Below, piece after piece: positions 10,831 through 23,034 of a stretch of DNA of 35,290 nucleotides (positions are counted from its first letter, which is position 1; every line of letters begins with the position of its first letter). Both the position numbers and the translations under genes were made by a program. The DNA is from Reticulitermes lucifugus (taxonomy: Eukaryota > Arthropoda > Insecta > Blattodea > Rhinotermitidae). The stretch lies in NCBI GenBank assembly GCA_026260175.1, contig JAKCWW010000061.1, positions 154,151 through 189,440 on the forward strand. The letters run 5' to 3'. Under the pieces are notes generated by a model. The model saw nothing but the letters and a program-made list of their open reading frames with translations. It ran no database searches and was not told where the DNA came from.

Positions 10831-12887
10831 ACAGCCAAATTTGCCTGTTCGTTCGCTAAACACAGAGGATAGATACTTGGTTACACTGGACGTGATATAC
10901 GAGTCTAGACAATGTCACAAAAAGAGCCACCGTAATAAAATTGATGGTTACAACAAAAGTTTTTTCAGATGTTGCTACAGCTCTGTCCTCATCAAATAAA
11001 TGTGGAATTTTTGGTGCGGAAGCCGCCAAACTTTTTTTTTGCGTATCTACACTAATTAAAATCCGCAGATACGTGAAGCCAAATACTGCAGTTGGCGAGT
11101 TGTTTCTCTACTGGGAAATACACAGGAATGTATTCGATATTACTTCAAACATTATTCAGTAATATCTTCGCCTTGGCATTCAACAGAATGCGGGTTTTAT
11201 GCATGGCGACGTGTTAACCTGTCCGTTAAGAGCTGCACTGGTAAGTGGAATTCGTTACTTTAGTGGAATGTAACTACTGTATTAATGTAATTAATGACAG
11301 ACACACTCACTTCAAACGTTATCTGAATTAGCGAGGCACTGCGCGTAGGTTGTCCTGGAACAGCAATCATGTTACTTTTTACACATGCGTGACTTAAAAG
11401 ACGCCTGTTATTACAAACCTGTAGCTGTACTCTTTCATGTGAAAACTGTAGTCTTTGTTATATTCTAATTGTTTATACTTTTTTGGTATGTGAATATAAT
11501 TCGTGTATAAGGCTAATATTCCAAATTTTCCGTTGACTTCAACGGGCCGTTCCCTGGTACAATAAAAAATGTATTGTTAAAATCGACGTTCCTTGTTCAT
11601 AGATATCGTACACCATGACAACTAATCTGGTCCGACGGTATACAAAGACAGTACAGTTGCAATGGGCTATCTGGCTCAGCCGCAGGGATGACGCGCAGTG
11701 GTCTAAATTGAGAAGAACGTCGTCAAAAATCAGTTCGTCGACTTGCATTAACAAGGTCAAAGTAGCTTACCAAAGTCTATGCAGTACAGGAGTGACAACA
11801 TACGGCATGTTTTTGGAAGTATAATGCACGTTTTAGCTACATGTAGCGCTCCAAATTTGAATGAAATTGCACGAAATATTTTTTGTTGTTTTTATAATAA
11901 TCTCAGTACATTCGAACTGATATTATACGCGAAAAATGATTCGTGTAAAACGTAATGCGTTAATATATACCTGCAATGGACCATAGATCGACGTATTGTC
12001 GTGTGTTTTATGTTTTCAAGCAGGGAAGTATAAATCTCGGGAGACTGATCCCCGTAGTGACTAAATGTTTACGGTGGCGCGTAGTATTTCCAGTACAATC
12101 CTTGCAGTTTTTTCCCTGACATAAACAAATGTGTATGAATTTACATGAAATGAGCAGAAAGTGCCAAATAACAGTGAGGTTCACAGGTCACTGCAGAATT
12201 GTGCGTCCTCCCCAGTGTGGAACTTGGTGCATATCATCCTTTTTGGCGCTGGAATTAGGAGGTGGCTCATAGATTTTTGTAAAATTTTTGGACCCCAGGA
12301 TTTAAAGTCGTCAGTGATGAATGTAGAACGAACATTATACTTATGAAATTGTACTTACAAAAGTAGGCCAAAGCCACGATAAAGATACGTAGCGTTAAGT
12401 TTTGGGTTGTGTTGTTCATAAACAGCAGAAGAGACATGATGCACTGTGTCTTGCTGCTTAGCAAATGCTGAACCACAATGTGAACCTTAACCCGTGAAGC
12501 TATGGTAATAGTTAAGTATTAAAGTCTTCTGTGGGAACCACAAATCTCGCTATATTATAATCGTTTTTATTCATCTGGAATTCAGATACGTAGATTGGAG
12601 CAGAGTGTGCGCAGGCGTCAGGCTGTAAACACTGTGATGTGTCAACGGGTAAGTCGCCATGAAATTTACGACGCATGTTACGGGAGAAGTGACAGTCGTA
12701 GGACAGGCCGGAGCAGCGCGTGTTATACTGTGTAACAGAAAACTTGGAATTGCTGGGAGATTAAACTGAATGATTAGAATTAGTGACTGACTCATTTGTA
12801 ATGACATGTTTTCGTCATATCTTCGGGAGTGGATACACAGCACGCATTAAGCATTTAAACCCCGGTGGTTACTATATGTACCACGTA
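10831..12887. other. No recognisable feature
   Basis: Only short open frames on both strands, the longest about 90 codons (12571-12843, minus), with no recognisable motif. No RNA gene or repeat structure was noticed. Confidence 0.5.
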
Positions 12888-12943
12888 GTCGTGCAGTGGC
12901 TTAGGCGGTTTTCCGCTGGCCTCACTCCGCGGAAGCCCGTGTT
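12888..12943 (+). mobile_element. tRNA-like SINE head fragment
   Basis: The segment GTGGCTTAGGCGG followed by CGCTGGCCTCACTCCG resembles the A-box half of a common insect tRNA-derived SINE head (GTGGCTCAGGCGG, then GCTGGCCTCTCACC). The matching B box and body are absent or unrecognisable, so it would be a 5' fragment. A short match like this could be chance. Confidence 0.4.
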
Positions 12944-14599
12944 AAATATGTGGCCAGTTTATATGGGGCTTGAGGTGGATAAATTGGTACTGGCACAGTT
13001 TTCCTCTGTCATTATCATTTCATTAGTGCTCCATCCTCATTCAGTCATCTGTCACAGACTCTTTATAACCTTAGCATTTGACAGCGTTGTTAAATAACGC
13101 ATCTGTGAATGTGTATGTACAACCTGTTTTCAAGTTAAGAAGCTCTGCATTTTACCACACAGTGTGTTTACGGACTTACTGAGTCTCCAATAAAAACCGA
13201 TTACTTCTATAGACATCGGTACCTATAATTGTTAAAGACTTGTGTTTTGTATGAGGCAGGAACTGGTGTTATATACATAATTTAAATAGACGTCAGTCCT
13301 CGAAAGTTCAATTTGCGATTTTTGTAAAGTTTGATTAGTGGTTGAATCAGAAACTCCCCCAGTTGCGAACAGAGATTGTTGTGGTACATATTATGTAAAC
13401 CGTCTATATGGTTGCTCAGAGAAAGTGTATTAGAGGAAATCAGCGAAAGGAGCAAATTGCGTGCACAGAGTGACTCAGACCTTTACCTTTACCAGTTACT
13501 CCGGTCTTGTAAGAGCACAGCAATAACTTTCATTCACAACGTTAAGGAAAGGCGGTAGTCGCCATCTGGGCTGCTGTGAGGTCCCCTGTGAGAACTACGG
13601 GGAAACTGAGTACTTGAAAAACAAAATCTTTCGACGCGTTAGTTCCGCCCATCAACTTCTGCACTCCCAAATGAGGTTCTTTGAAGGCATTCACTTTATA
13701 CAAGAAAGGTAAGTAGGCTAAAACTTATACATTTAGGAGAGGTTTACAGCTGCTGAATTTTGGCAGCAGAAAATTGTAATGCCTGAGGTAGATTTGTTAG
13801 ATTAGTAGTATGATCTACCGGCATTTAAGAAGGCTCTCACTATGTGTAAGAACTAAATGTGAGTGTAGTGAAAATTGGATTAGGGTTGCCAATAATTTTT
13901 GGGAACAACACAATGAAATCAGTATTAGTCAGTTTCCAAGATTAGGGCTGCCATGGAGTGTAGTAAGTATTGAAGTTGGACTCACTGAAGACTAAGTAAT
14001 ACTCATTGCTGGAGTCTGTAGCAGTAAGAGGATTGTGAAGGAGGTCTCAAGTGTTTAGTGTTTGGAGAAGCAGCAAGCGAAGGAGCAGATGTGATTGTAT
14101 AAATAATGGTATTCATACAGCAGCTATAGTTTCTGCAATGCGCAGTCAACTATAGCTTCAGTGGCGCAGTCTGAAGTAGAGACATGGTACGTACATCAGA
14201 GGTTTCACTTAGTTCACACAGGAGTATAAAATTAAATACTTTTGAAACGCATTATTGCTATGTTTCAGGCGTAATGCTTATACTTCTTCGGTTGTTGCAG
14301 ATTCTGCCTTCTGACCTATAGGGATTCCGAATGAATTCTGAAAATGTGAGGCATCTAGATTTAGTATGACCACTATTCTGACGTCGGGCTGGTACATGCT
14401 AGGCCCCCACGTACACAGACACTACACATTAGTATGTGGAAACGTATATCGGCCATGCGTTCTTTATTTTATTTATTCATCTACTTTGAAAACACTTTCT
14501 TTGCGATAAATCCACCCTTAGAAGGTGACACTTGACATGCGCGCAGAAACGCGCGTGGATCTTTGTGTAACGTTTCTCCTGTTATTGTCCGACTTAAAA
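12944..14599. other. No recognisable feature
   Basis: Short frames only. No repeat structure or motif was recognised. Confidence 0.5.
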
Positions 14600-14725
14600 A
14601 CTGGAATATGTCCTCCATACATTTTTAGTAACACTTGCCAATTTCAAATTTTATGAAAATCTGTTTAACTGCTCTGAGGTTGTTTCATACAGACGGACGA
14701 AATTCAGACAGACGGACATGGCGAA
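14600..14725 (+). repeat. Interspersed repeat 3' tail, copy 1
   Basis: The segment runs GCCAATTTCAAATTTTATG, AAAATCTGTTTAACTGCTC, then CATACAGACGGACG and CAGACAGACGGACATGGCG. A phrase like 'tttcatgaaaatcggttcagccgt' ending in short CAGACGGAC repeats is a widespread 3' end of arthropod interspersed repeats, from memory. The order of parts fits here. Family and 5' boundary are unknown. Confidence 0.45.
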
Positions 14726-14799
14726 AGTCATAGATGCCCTCTTGCAATGTCGTTGCGAACGGGGAGAAAGTACGCAGACATACATCCTAGGGCGAGAGG

Positions 14800-14997
14800 G
14801 TTTGGAGTTTATTGATCTTGATCTGTTTATGATTTATTTAACGATGTCACCACTGGCATCGAATGGTAAGATTAATGATGAGTTGGAAACGGCTGTGGAA
14901 GGAAACAGTCATGACATAATTTGAGGTGTTATCCCGACATGTGACTGGAGGGACTGAGGAAACTTACGAAAATTTCGGCCAGTGTTAGAACTATGAA
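14800..14997 (+). repeat. Dispersed repeat family R1, copy A
   Basis: Landmarks in order: GATTTATTTAACGATG, AATGATGAGTTGGA (14874-14887), GTGGAAGGAAACAGTC, ATCCCGACATGTGACTGGAG, GGACTGAGGAAAC (14951-14963) and ACGAAAA. The same ordered landmarks occur near 23.97 kb and 32.2 kb on this strand and near 16.3 kb on the opposite strand, so this is a dispersed family with strongly diverged copies. No terminal repeats or tRNA boxes were seen. The frame through it resembles an 'SRHLPGGTEEN' phrase that recurs in blattodean predicted proteins, from memory. Confidence 0.55.
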
Positions 14998-15159
14998 GTA
15001 GGAGTGGATGGTAACTTTCGACATGTGGCTAGAGAAAAGTAGTCATAACTTTTGTGTTGCTTATAGAAAAATAAATTCTGTTGTAATAGCACAAATGCGA
15101 AAGTACGCAGATTGTATGAAATTCGAATATGGGGCTTTGCGTGGGCCCTGATGGCACGG

Positions 15160-15245
15160 TGTTCATACGGAATTTCGTGAAGATCGTCAGCTCTTTCGAA
15201 ATTTGAGAAGGGGACACATACGTACAGACAGAATATTTAAACCTG
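15160..15245 (+). repeat. Interspersed repeat 3' tail, copy 2
   Basis: AATTTCGTGAAGATCGTCAG, CTCTTTCGAAATT, then GGGGACACATACGTACAGAC. This is the same order (TTTC-TGAA-ATC, then CATAC and ACAGAC) as the copy near 14.6 kb, but much diverged. A weak match based on layout. Confidence 0.35.
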
Positions 15246-16235
15246 CTTTTTAAGGAAGGAAGAAACGGATGGTAGGAAGTAGGGCGAGATTGGGGGCCAG
15301 AATCTTCAGGTTTAGAGCCCGGTGAAATAGCAGGCTTTTTTGAACACATTAGTGAACATTCCTTTTTCATAAACTGGGATAAGATTAAGGCTACCATCTT
15401 GAAGAATTGGCACCATGCACATATTTATACCCTGTTTACCTCTTTCGTTAAATCCCAAAACCTTTACTAGTTATAAACCCTGACTCCTGTCTACAGGCAA
15501 AAATGCAGTCGTCAGCAAATTATATTCAATTTCAAAGGAGTGTTAGAAACTTTCCACTCTGACCCGTCTCGTGCCCACAGTTGTCATAGCCGTAATTGTA
15601 TTATTGCCTATTATCGTATGTCGGAATGACACAAAGTCTTCTCCTTACTGGGAAGTTTTGAAACTTAAACCTGTTCCTTGCTCAGAGAGTTTTAAACGAT
15701 TTTTCACCATTAGGTTAGTAATTAACATTTAAATAATAATTATCTGATTGTAAAATTGCATGTATCCATCACAAACACTATTTTCTTCGGTATGCACAGC
15801 AGCAATGATTCCTCTAGATATATTTTACAACTGTTGGCAGTCACCGACCTTTTCTATTTACGCGGATGATCCACGGGCTAATGATTGTTTTTGTGGTCTT
15901 TCAGTTGAAAACAAATTTAGCTTGGTTCGTGAGCAGCGCGGTATATTATGTCAATACAGTGCGTTGCAGCCCTACTATTGTTTCGGTTTAATTTTGATGA
16001 AACCCAAAATCGCAAATTTGAACTTTGCCGTCACCGAATGATACATATGGTGCTTTCACAGAATGGAACGTGATGGCATTCGTTTGTCTCTTCTTTCGCA
16101 GCCTTCGAATGTATGGAATCTTCTCTCCACACCCCCAATATGTCATCATGACAAACTACTAAACGTCGTGGTATACTGGCTACCATAAATTGTTTTTGTT
16201 TGGTAATTTCACAGTTCGTCCTTCGACCGGAAGAT
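15246..16235. other. No recognisable feature
   Basis: Contains 90-codon-class frames on both strands (15760-16041 plus; part of 16031-16324 minus) without recognisable domains. Nothing else was seen. Confidence 0.45.
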
Positions 16236-16337
16236 CGAAAAGTGTTTTCTTCATTCCCTCCAGGCAAATGGCGGGATACTTCCTTAAACAGGGCCACGAC
16301 CGCTTCCTTCGGCATCCTAGTCAAGGAATTATTCGTT
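16236..16337 (-). repeat. Dispersed repeat family R1, copy D (reverse)
   Basis: On the minus strand: GCCGAAGGAAGCGGTCGTGG, GTATCCCGCCATTTGCC, GGAGGGAATGAAGAAAAC. These parallel the GAAGCGGNNGTGG, TCCCNNCATTTG and GGNGGNACTGAGGAAAAC landmarks of the R1 copies near 14.9, 24.0 and 32.2 kb. The minus-strand frame through this part gives EVSRHLPGGNEEN, which explains most of a 97-codon open frame here. Confidence 0.55.
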
Positions 16338-17011
16338 AAGGATTATGCTATTAGAAACTGTATATTCTGTGCTATTGAATGCATAATTAAATAAAGCCAA
16401 GCATAATGCTCATTTTTATAGGTTTCTGGGTGATAATGTTAGAACAATAAGCCTACTTTAGGAGACACCTTTGAAGTGTTTGCTGATCCCTCGATTTATT
16501 TTTCTTATTTATTAAAATGCTTTACCACGCATGTCATAACGTCTTCAGGGTCAGTGAAATGGTGATGGAATTTTAGGCATGTGGATAAGAAAATAATATT
16601 ACCCTTATTTCCACAGCCTTGATTTTATTAAATTTAGATGCATGGTATTTTAGGAGAAAAGTACACGTAAATTATCTAAAATCATCTGTCGATAAAGAGA
16701 ACCCTGTACTAATTATGTATAAATTTTCGTAAATGTGGGGCATGTGGTTGCTTAAATAAATGGATCTAAATTTCATAAATTGGCGTGGCAGATATAGAGG
16801 TAACAACATCTTCTGAACATAACAGACGTTAAGTGACACAGGGATGACGAAAATAACACGACTCACAGATTCATTCCGTGTATCTTTTCAGTCACTGTTA
16901 AGGTGACTAAACGAAGGAGGATAAGATAATTAAGGCACATGAGAGAACAAGAAATAGGCACAATATTTGTTCGGAAATCGTCAGAGGAAGTCTTATTCAT
17001 AATCCTATGTA
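16338..17011. other. No recognisable feature
   Basis: AT-rich, short frames only. Nothing was recognised before the mariner insertion. Confidence 0.5.
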
Positions 17012-17788
17012 TACGAGGTCTGTTCAAAAACTTTTGGAACTTTTGCATTACGCGCGAATGATGCTGCACATCGACATCGTGCAAGTTGTGGCTGATAGAG
17101 GATTCCTTTGTCTGTCGAACGGTAGCTGAATCATTGCCGTATCTAGTTGAGTCCCCGTGCTGACGTCTTTATGTAAACACGTAAGGACCTACGAGTGGTA
17201 CAGAAGATTCAAGGACGGTCGAACATCGATCGAAGACGATCCACGCTCGGGGCGGCCTTCAACCTCAACTGACGATGATTTCATTGAGTGAATTCGAGCT
17301 GTCATTCGTTCAAATCGACGGTTAACAGTGCGGGAGGTGGCAGATGAACGTGGAATATCAGTGGGATCGTGTCATGCCATTTTAATGGAAAGGTTAAGAC
17401 ATGCATCACGTTGCAGAAGAATTCGTTCCGCGGCTGCTGACCGACGAGCAGGATTTTCTCACAAAAGCAGGGACTACAGTCATTCCACAGCCACCCTACT
17501 CGCCGGATCTAGCACCTGCAGACTTCTTCCTGTTCCCCAAGCTGAAATCCACCTTGAAAGGACGAAGATTTGACACCATCGAGGAGATAAACGAAACTTC
17601 GCTAAGGGACCTGAAGGCGATACTGGAACAAGAGTTCCAGGACTGCTTCGAAAAGTGGAAGAAATGTTGGTGGCGGTGTGTTAGTAGTGGGGGGGGGGTT
17701 CTTTGAGGGTGATAGGTGCAATTAATGTCTAGGTGAAATATATAATGTTTTATGATAAAATTCCGAAACTTTTTGAACAGACCTCATA
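17012..17788 (+). mobile_element. mariner-family DNA transposon, internally deleted (773 bp)
   Basis: The element spans 17014-17786 between TA dinucleotides (17012-17013 and 17787-17788), the target used and duplicated by Tc1/mariner transposases. The 5' end CGAGGTCTGTTCAAAAAC is mirrored at the 3' end, whose reverse complement is TGAGGTCTGTTCAAAAAG, and similarity continues for about 27 bp with a few mismatches. Complete mariners are about 1.3 kb, so roughly 0.5 kb is missing. The interior holds a broken transposase. It cannot move on its own, but the ends look well preserved. Confidence 0.95.
17187..17706 (+). pseudogene. mariner transposase, deleted and frameshifted
   Basis: From 17187 the frame reads TYEWYRRFKDGRTSIEDD and PRSGRPSTSTDD, the DNA-binding and linker region typical of mariner transposases (W-Y-R-R-F and R-S-G-R-P-S motifs). 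A TGA stop lies at 17289-17291. The frame resumes with REVADERGISVGSCHAIL. An extra C at about 17400 shifts it into MHHVAEEFVPRLLTDEQ, which joins directly at 17451/17452 to DFLTKAGTTVIPQPPYSPDL and APADFFLFPKLK. In intact relatives a long segment with the first two catalytic aspartates lies between TDEQ and DFLTKAG. It is deleted here, leaving only the third (D-D-34-D) aspartate region. Most of the N-terminal helix-turn-helix portion is also missing. A G run near 17690 shifts the end of the frame. The transposase cannot be active. Confidence 0.93.
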
Positions 17789-20700
17789 GGTGGGAAGGAA
17801 ATGACAAAGTAGCCAAAAATATGATCTTGATTAAATTGGCAGACAGTAGGTTTCTGTTGAAACATTCTGATTTTGAAATAACTGTTTTTTTGATAAAGCA
17901 TGTTGTCTTTTTCTTACACAAGGAAGCCCGTGAAGTTTCCGATTTCATACGTGTATAATAAGCTTTTCTGCATTCCTCTAAATTTCTAGGCATCTTGTAA
18001 ATATTACTCCGAATTTTCGGAGCTCGTATTTCTTACTTACGTTTGGTTGGAAGCCGTGCTCAAACGTACTAATTAAAGTTGTCAGATTTTGTAAGGTTTA
18101 GAAAGAACTAGGCTTTCGTGATTGTGGAGAAGTGAAGCGGTTCTGTGCAGGAGTTGACAAAAGGCTGGTGGGTCAGGCCTCCGGAGAAATCCGTGACAAA
18201 TTATACATTGAAACTCTAGGAAGAAGTAACAAATGAAGGTAGAAGGAGCGGACACGCAAGAAAGAAACAATGGATGCGAGAAATAAAAGACGGAAGGATG
18301 AGAACTTGGAATTTCTGTTTGGCGTGGGACGTGCATTGTCACAGAATCGAATTCTGTTTCCTTTCTTGTGTTTGGATTCCGCATTATTTTTCTTTACAGA
18401 CACTCTAAGTAACTGTAGACCTAAGCAGTTGCTGTAGCAGGGACAGGCAAAACCATAAATACGTATGAGATTTTGATATTCTTACATCGGTGAATATTTG
18501 TTTTCCAATCAACCCGTTTTTGTGTGTATAAATCATTAATAAGATAATTATTGTCTTCTGGGCTATGGAGCCTTGTAATATTGTGGATATGTTCCAGTGT
18601 TTCGGATGAAACCTTTCTCCGCAACGTCAGCTTTATCTCCCCACGTGACTTCTTCGCGTGGTGCTTAAGCACAGTGCCAAATTTTTACAAATTCTCAAAT
18701 ATATGGATCTCGAAAAACGTAATAGATAAATGCGGGAACTTTGTCTGACAGCTCGCATCAGTAAATCACTCAAAAGGTTTCTTGTGAGAGCTTACAGCCT
18801 AGCGCTCGCCGCTGTTCCAGTTTGCCATGAGTCGAAGTCTATGAGTTTGTGTTAAATTTGTTGCAGTTAATATTATGTTTTTACTCACCATATTTAAAGA
18901 AGGTGATGGAAATATTACCCATCGGCTCGCAGACATTTATCACATCTAACAAACACATTGCTCATTGCACTCGAAGTTAAGGAGCCGACGGTAAGTGACT
19001 AGTCACTAGTCCCTATGCAAAGTGAGGCTAGCTATCAGTAAATATTAGAAACATAAGACAGCGCACGTAATTTTCGAAGTAAATATGTGTTGTAATGCCC
19101 GCTAGGAAAATTGGAACAGCGATACAACATTCAGCAAACTGAAACCACCTATTTGTTTTAGCCGCTTGTATCTAACATGACAGCTGTTGCTTGTAGGCCT
19201 ACCCTTATTCTACAAAAACTCAATCAGACGTAATTTAAACGGTACGTGAGGAGGGGGAGAGATGGGGTTTTAATCACATTTACTTCATTTGAACGTTGCA
19301 TTACCCACATATGACTTGGCGCTATAGTAGCCTATCTGTGTCTGTACTTGACCACCGGGTGCAGTGAGGGGTATCCAAAGTGTGACCATGCAAATTCGGA
19401 CTCTCTACCTGGTTTGTTGCTCGCATTGATAGCTGTTCAGCGTTACTCAGGTTGGTGCGTTCTGACGGACGTGACAAATCTAAGCGTGCATTTTTCAACT
19501 TCTAATTGCTAACGCTAACGCACAGAGAAATGTGTTCAGATCCCTGCAGATTGGGCTGTAACGAAGTTGTAATGCCTTTCATAAATCCGGTTATTAGTTC
19601 CTTGTATTTAACAAGTACAAAGCTTGCCATTTTGGAAGAAAATGCAAAGATCGTAGGCGATTCAGTAATGCTTCTTATTCTTTATATTCATGACGCTACA
19701 TCCCCGATTCCAGCGCTTGCCTCCACCAATTACACAGGTATTCTCCACTTAACATTCCATTAAGTCTTCATGTCAAACCATACTGCTTCCATTTATCATC
19801 TTCAGTCACTTTTACAGGTATAATCTGTTTAGATAAGTTAGAATTAATCTGTCAGACACCTGAAATAATTACTGTACCGTGTTAACCATCCATTGTTTGC
19901 TTAACAGGTTCGGTTAAACGTATCACACGGCTGAAAATATATGAGGAACATATCAGACGCATTATTACGATCGTGTATAATTTGATAATCCTTCACTAGC
20001 GTAGTCTTGTGTTTGATACTAATTAGGCAGACTTGGCTGGGTAGGCCTAAACCTCTAGGTGCTGTGAGGGTCTTCTTACACAAGAGTCATGGATTCTTGC
20101 ACGAAGGCGGATGTGCGCTCTTGTTTCAAGTGACGGCAACTTGTTAAGAGTTTTCGTGTACAGGAGTTTATGAAGCTTAATGTTGAGTTCAGAGGCTGCA
20201 GTGCTGCAGGTACCGAATGTCGTGGTAGACAGGATTGGACTATGGCCATCCTGGGTTTGACTATACTTGCTGAGGATTTTCTTGTTTTTCTGTACCTCCA
20301 GGTAAATTATTGCCCTGGTGTCTTCAAATAGGCCCCTATTTCGTACTTTGACACCCTTTCCAATTAATTATTTGGAGTAATAAACCAGTTGCATTTGGAA
20401 AAAGAGTGGTTTAACTGACCCAGGAATAAGATAAGGGTGTAGTCAAGTGACTACTTGTGTCGTTTAACCTTCGATTAACCTGCTAGGGGAGGTAATAGAC
20501 GTGCAGTCCGTGAACTTGATTAGTGCTGGTCCCTTCTTCTTCTTCCTTCCTCTCTGCTTTATTTTTCTCAAGGTACAAAAGCCGATACAGAGGTTTTGTA
20601 TCACTGCCGAAGGGCGTATCTTTATCCATTCCTGACGTCACTACAGCTGATTTCTCAGTTACCTCGTTTGGTCTGCATGCAATGGCCAAATCAAGATTCC

Positions 20701-22488
20701 AGTTTACTTCTTTAGGAGGTTATGAAATTGTGGTGATGAACCTATTCGTGTGGATTCCCCCAAGATATCCCTCTCTCACGCACTCACTCTTTCACTTACT
20801 CACTCACTCACGCACTGACACATACACAAACACGTACACTAAACAACGGGCTGTTTTAGGCGTAGCCTATGTTTTGAGTACATGCATTCTACCGCATATT
20901 GAAATGTTACATCAAATGCTTTCATATATGTAACACAATTAAATTAATTCAAATAATATATAAAATTAAGTTCGTACCTCACAGACAACACAGTGCCCTT
21001 CCAGTAGAAATACCAGTCGGTGAATGCTGTAGAAGGAAATAATCGCTGTTTACTGTAAGAATCATACGGAGAAAAGAAAGATGTTCCTTTTATCGTGTCC
21101 TCCAGCACGGCATCCGCCGGGAAATCCGTGACACGTTCCATGCTTAGGGTATATAAGCCTGATCTGATGAATGGTAAAGATTCTGGCCCCGTGATTTAAT
21201 AACCATCTTGTATTCGTATCTGTGGATCATTCATTTGTTCGCGTAGCATGCTATGAACATACGTTATTGCTTACATTGCTTCTTCATAGAACAATGCTGT
21301 ATTAGTACCAGATCAAGATTTAATCAGAACTTGATACATTATTTGTTACTGCATAATCTTCCGCAGAAATTAAGCCGTGCTTACAATCAGCTCCTTATCC
21401 TCTGGCGACATTTATCAAAGTATCAAAGGAACAATACAGTGAGGAATAAGTTTAGACTTTTCACCTACACCGCAAATACTCCTAGGATGTGTGATGTAAA
21501 TGGCTGCAAGTTACATGACATATTACATGTCATTTAGCATTATTCACAATGTGGTTTATTTATTTTTGGTGTTGGAGATATGTCCCCGGTGGAGTCTTGT
21601 TACATCCCCCTAAGTCGTGAATCCCCCTGGATTACAAACGTAGGACAAACGGAATCAATAGTGACAGTGAGCGAGGGAACAAACCCATACGCAGTCAGCT
21701 GACCAGTGAACCGGGCCATTTCAAGTGACGGAGACGGGGTGATATTCATGTGTCCACCAGCACAAACACCCACGCCTCTACCTGGGATTTTGATCGTTTC
21801 TAATTCACTGAGCACGCGTTACAGAGCATTTCATTAAGTTGTCAAATAGTGACAGAACAAGGATTAGTAGCAGCAGCGGCAAAGAACATATTATGTATCG
21901 CGCCACGATAGCCGCCAATATTATCGTCAGGCATTAGGCCTAATTTCCTGCCATTTGCCTGTTAAAATTTTGTTTGGTCAGTACGCCTTATTACACTCTT
22001 CCAAACATTTCCGTGAACTATAATTCAAACCATCCGACTCGTTCTTTCGGAAGGATAAGTTATTATTAGACGCGTTTGTAAGGTTTTCGAAAAGCGACTC
22101 TTAGCTTTGTCATGTTTGTCTGTCTGTCTGGGATGTTACGCCGTGTCGGCTGATCGATACTTACCGTATCTTCGTACGAATATTTACCGATAGAAGTTAA
22201 GCGGATTTTGGATGTAGAAACGATGGCGATGCCAGTAGTCGTAGGTGAGGCTGGAAGACTATCAAGTTCATTTCTCAAGTATTCGGGAAACATCCCGCGT
22301 AAAGACTCCAGCGTTGAGTCAGAGAAGTTTAGTAGTTCTGGAAACAGGGCACGTGATAGAGCACTAATGTGGGACTTTAAATTTGGCGAATATTTTCTCT
22401 TATGCTAATACGTGATGAGTAAGAGTGACACGGTTTTTCCCTGAATTGTGGATAGAAGCCCTGTAAGGTCATGTAAAAATAACATCAG
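17789..22488. other. No recognisable gene; short simple repeats
   Basis: This is the longest featureless stretch. It has many short frames, including 136 codons at 20523-20933 (plus) and 71 codons at 21600-21815 (minus), without recognisable domains. A degenerate CACT/CACA run lies at about 20771-20830 and accounts for the end of the 136-codon frame. A perfect 12-bp palindrome GTGACTAGTCAC occurs near 18995. No tRNA boxes or long repeats were noticed. Confidence 0.45.
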
Positions 22489-22533
22489 TACTACTACTAC
22501 TACTACTGGTGCTAGTACTACTACCTTTATTGC

Positions 22534-22567
<34 letters not shown>
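22489..22567. repeat. Compound (TAC)n and (TAA)n microsatellite
   Basis: About six TAC units at 22489-22507, a short interrupted TAC stretch to about 22523, then about eleven TAA/AAT units at 22534-22567. The poly-Leu and poly-Asn frames crossing it are artefacts of the repeat. Confidence 0.95.
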
Positions 22568-22568
<1 letters not shown>

Positions 22569-23004
22569 GACGTGATAGGGCACGAAATTTTGTCAGTTTT
22601 GCAGCATCTCTAAACATTTACAAAATATGACAAATTAAAATACAATGTGATGTGTTTTGCAAATATTGACAGTTCCAGTCAGTGTGTTGCTTCCGCGCGA
22701 AACTGAAAGCACGCGATATTATCATTACTGTCTCTTTGATGTTCATAATTCTTGTCTCGTTTAATCAAAAGCACACCAGTTTAAAATATTATGCTCTTTT
22801 TATGTTTCTCTTTTAACAACGTAATATATGATGCTGGCACGTTTCTCCGAAACCTCAGGACAAACCAAGTAAGATATGCGGTGTGAAAAAAAGGCGACCA
22901 TCATTTTAACAGCAATCGCCTTCAAGACGTGAGAAGTTGTGAGGTAATTCAAATTAAATATGACCATTAATTTGGTCATTGCCCATCGTTTCTTTTCCAA
23001 ACAC
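22568..23004. other. No recognisable feature
   Basis: Short imperfect echo of a motif upstream (ACGTGATAGAGCAC near 22350 versus ACGTGATAGGGCAC near 22570). Otherwise nothing was seen. Confidence 0.4.
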
Positions 23005-23034
23005 GTTTCACACACAAGCTTTTTTCTTCATCAG
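23005..23034 (-). other. Hammerhead-core-like motif 2
   Basis: On the minus strand CTGATGA (23034-23028) and GAAAC (23009-23005) are separated by 18 nt, with ACCTGATGAAG at the start and GAAACGTG at the end. The intervening bases do not pair well, so a working stem II is not evident. It shares layout and flanking bases with the motifs near 6.3 and 27.5 kb. Confidence 0.3.

Noticed and set aside
20523..20933. 136-codon open frame
   Set aside because: The end is encoded by a degenerate CACT/CACA run, a shadow frame lies on the other strand, and no domain or splice context is recognisable.
21600..21815. 71-codon minus-strand frame as an exon
   Set aside because: The composition is plausible but no splice pattern, domain or recognisable similarity supports it.
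22405..22630. Poly-Leu and poly-Asn frames
   Set aside because: Direct translation of TAA/TAC microsatellites.
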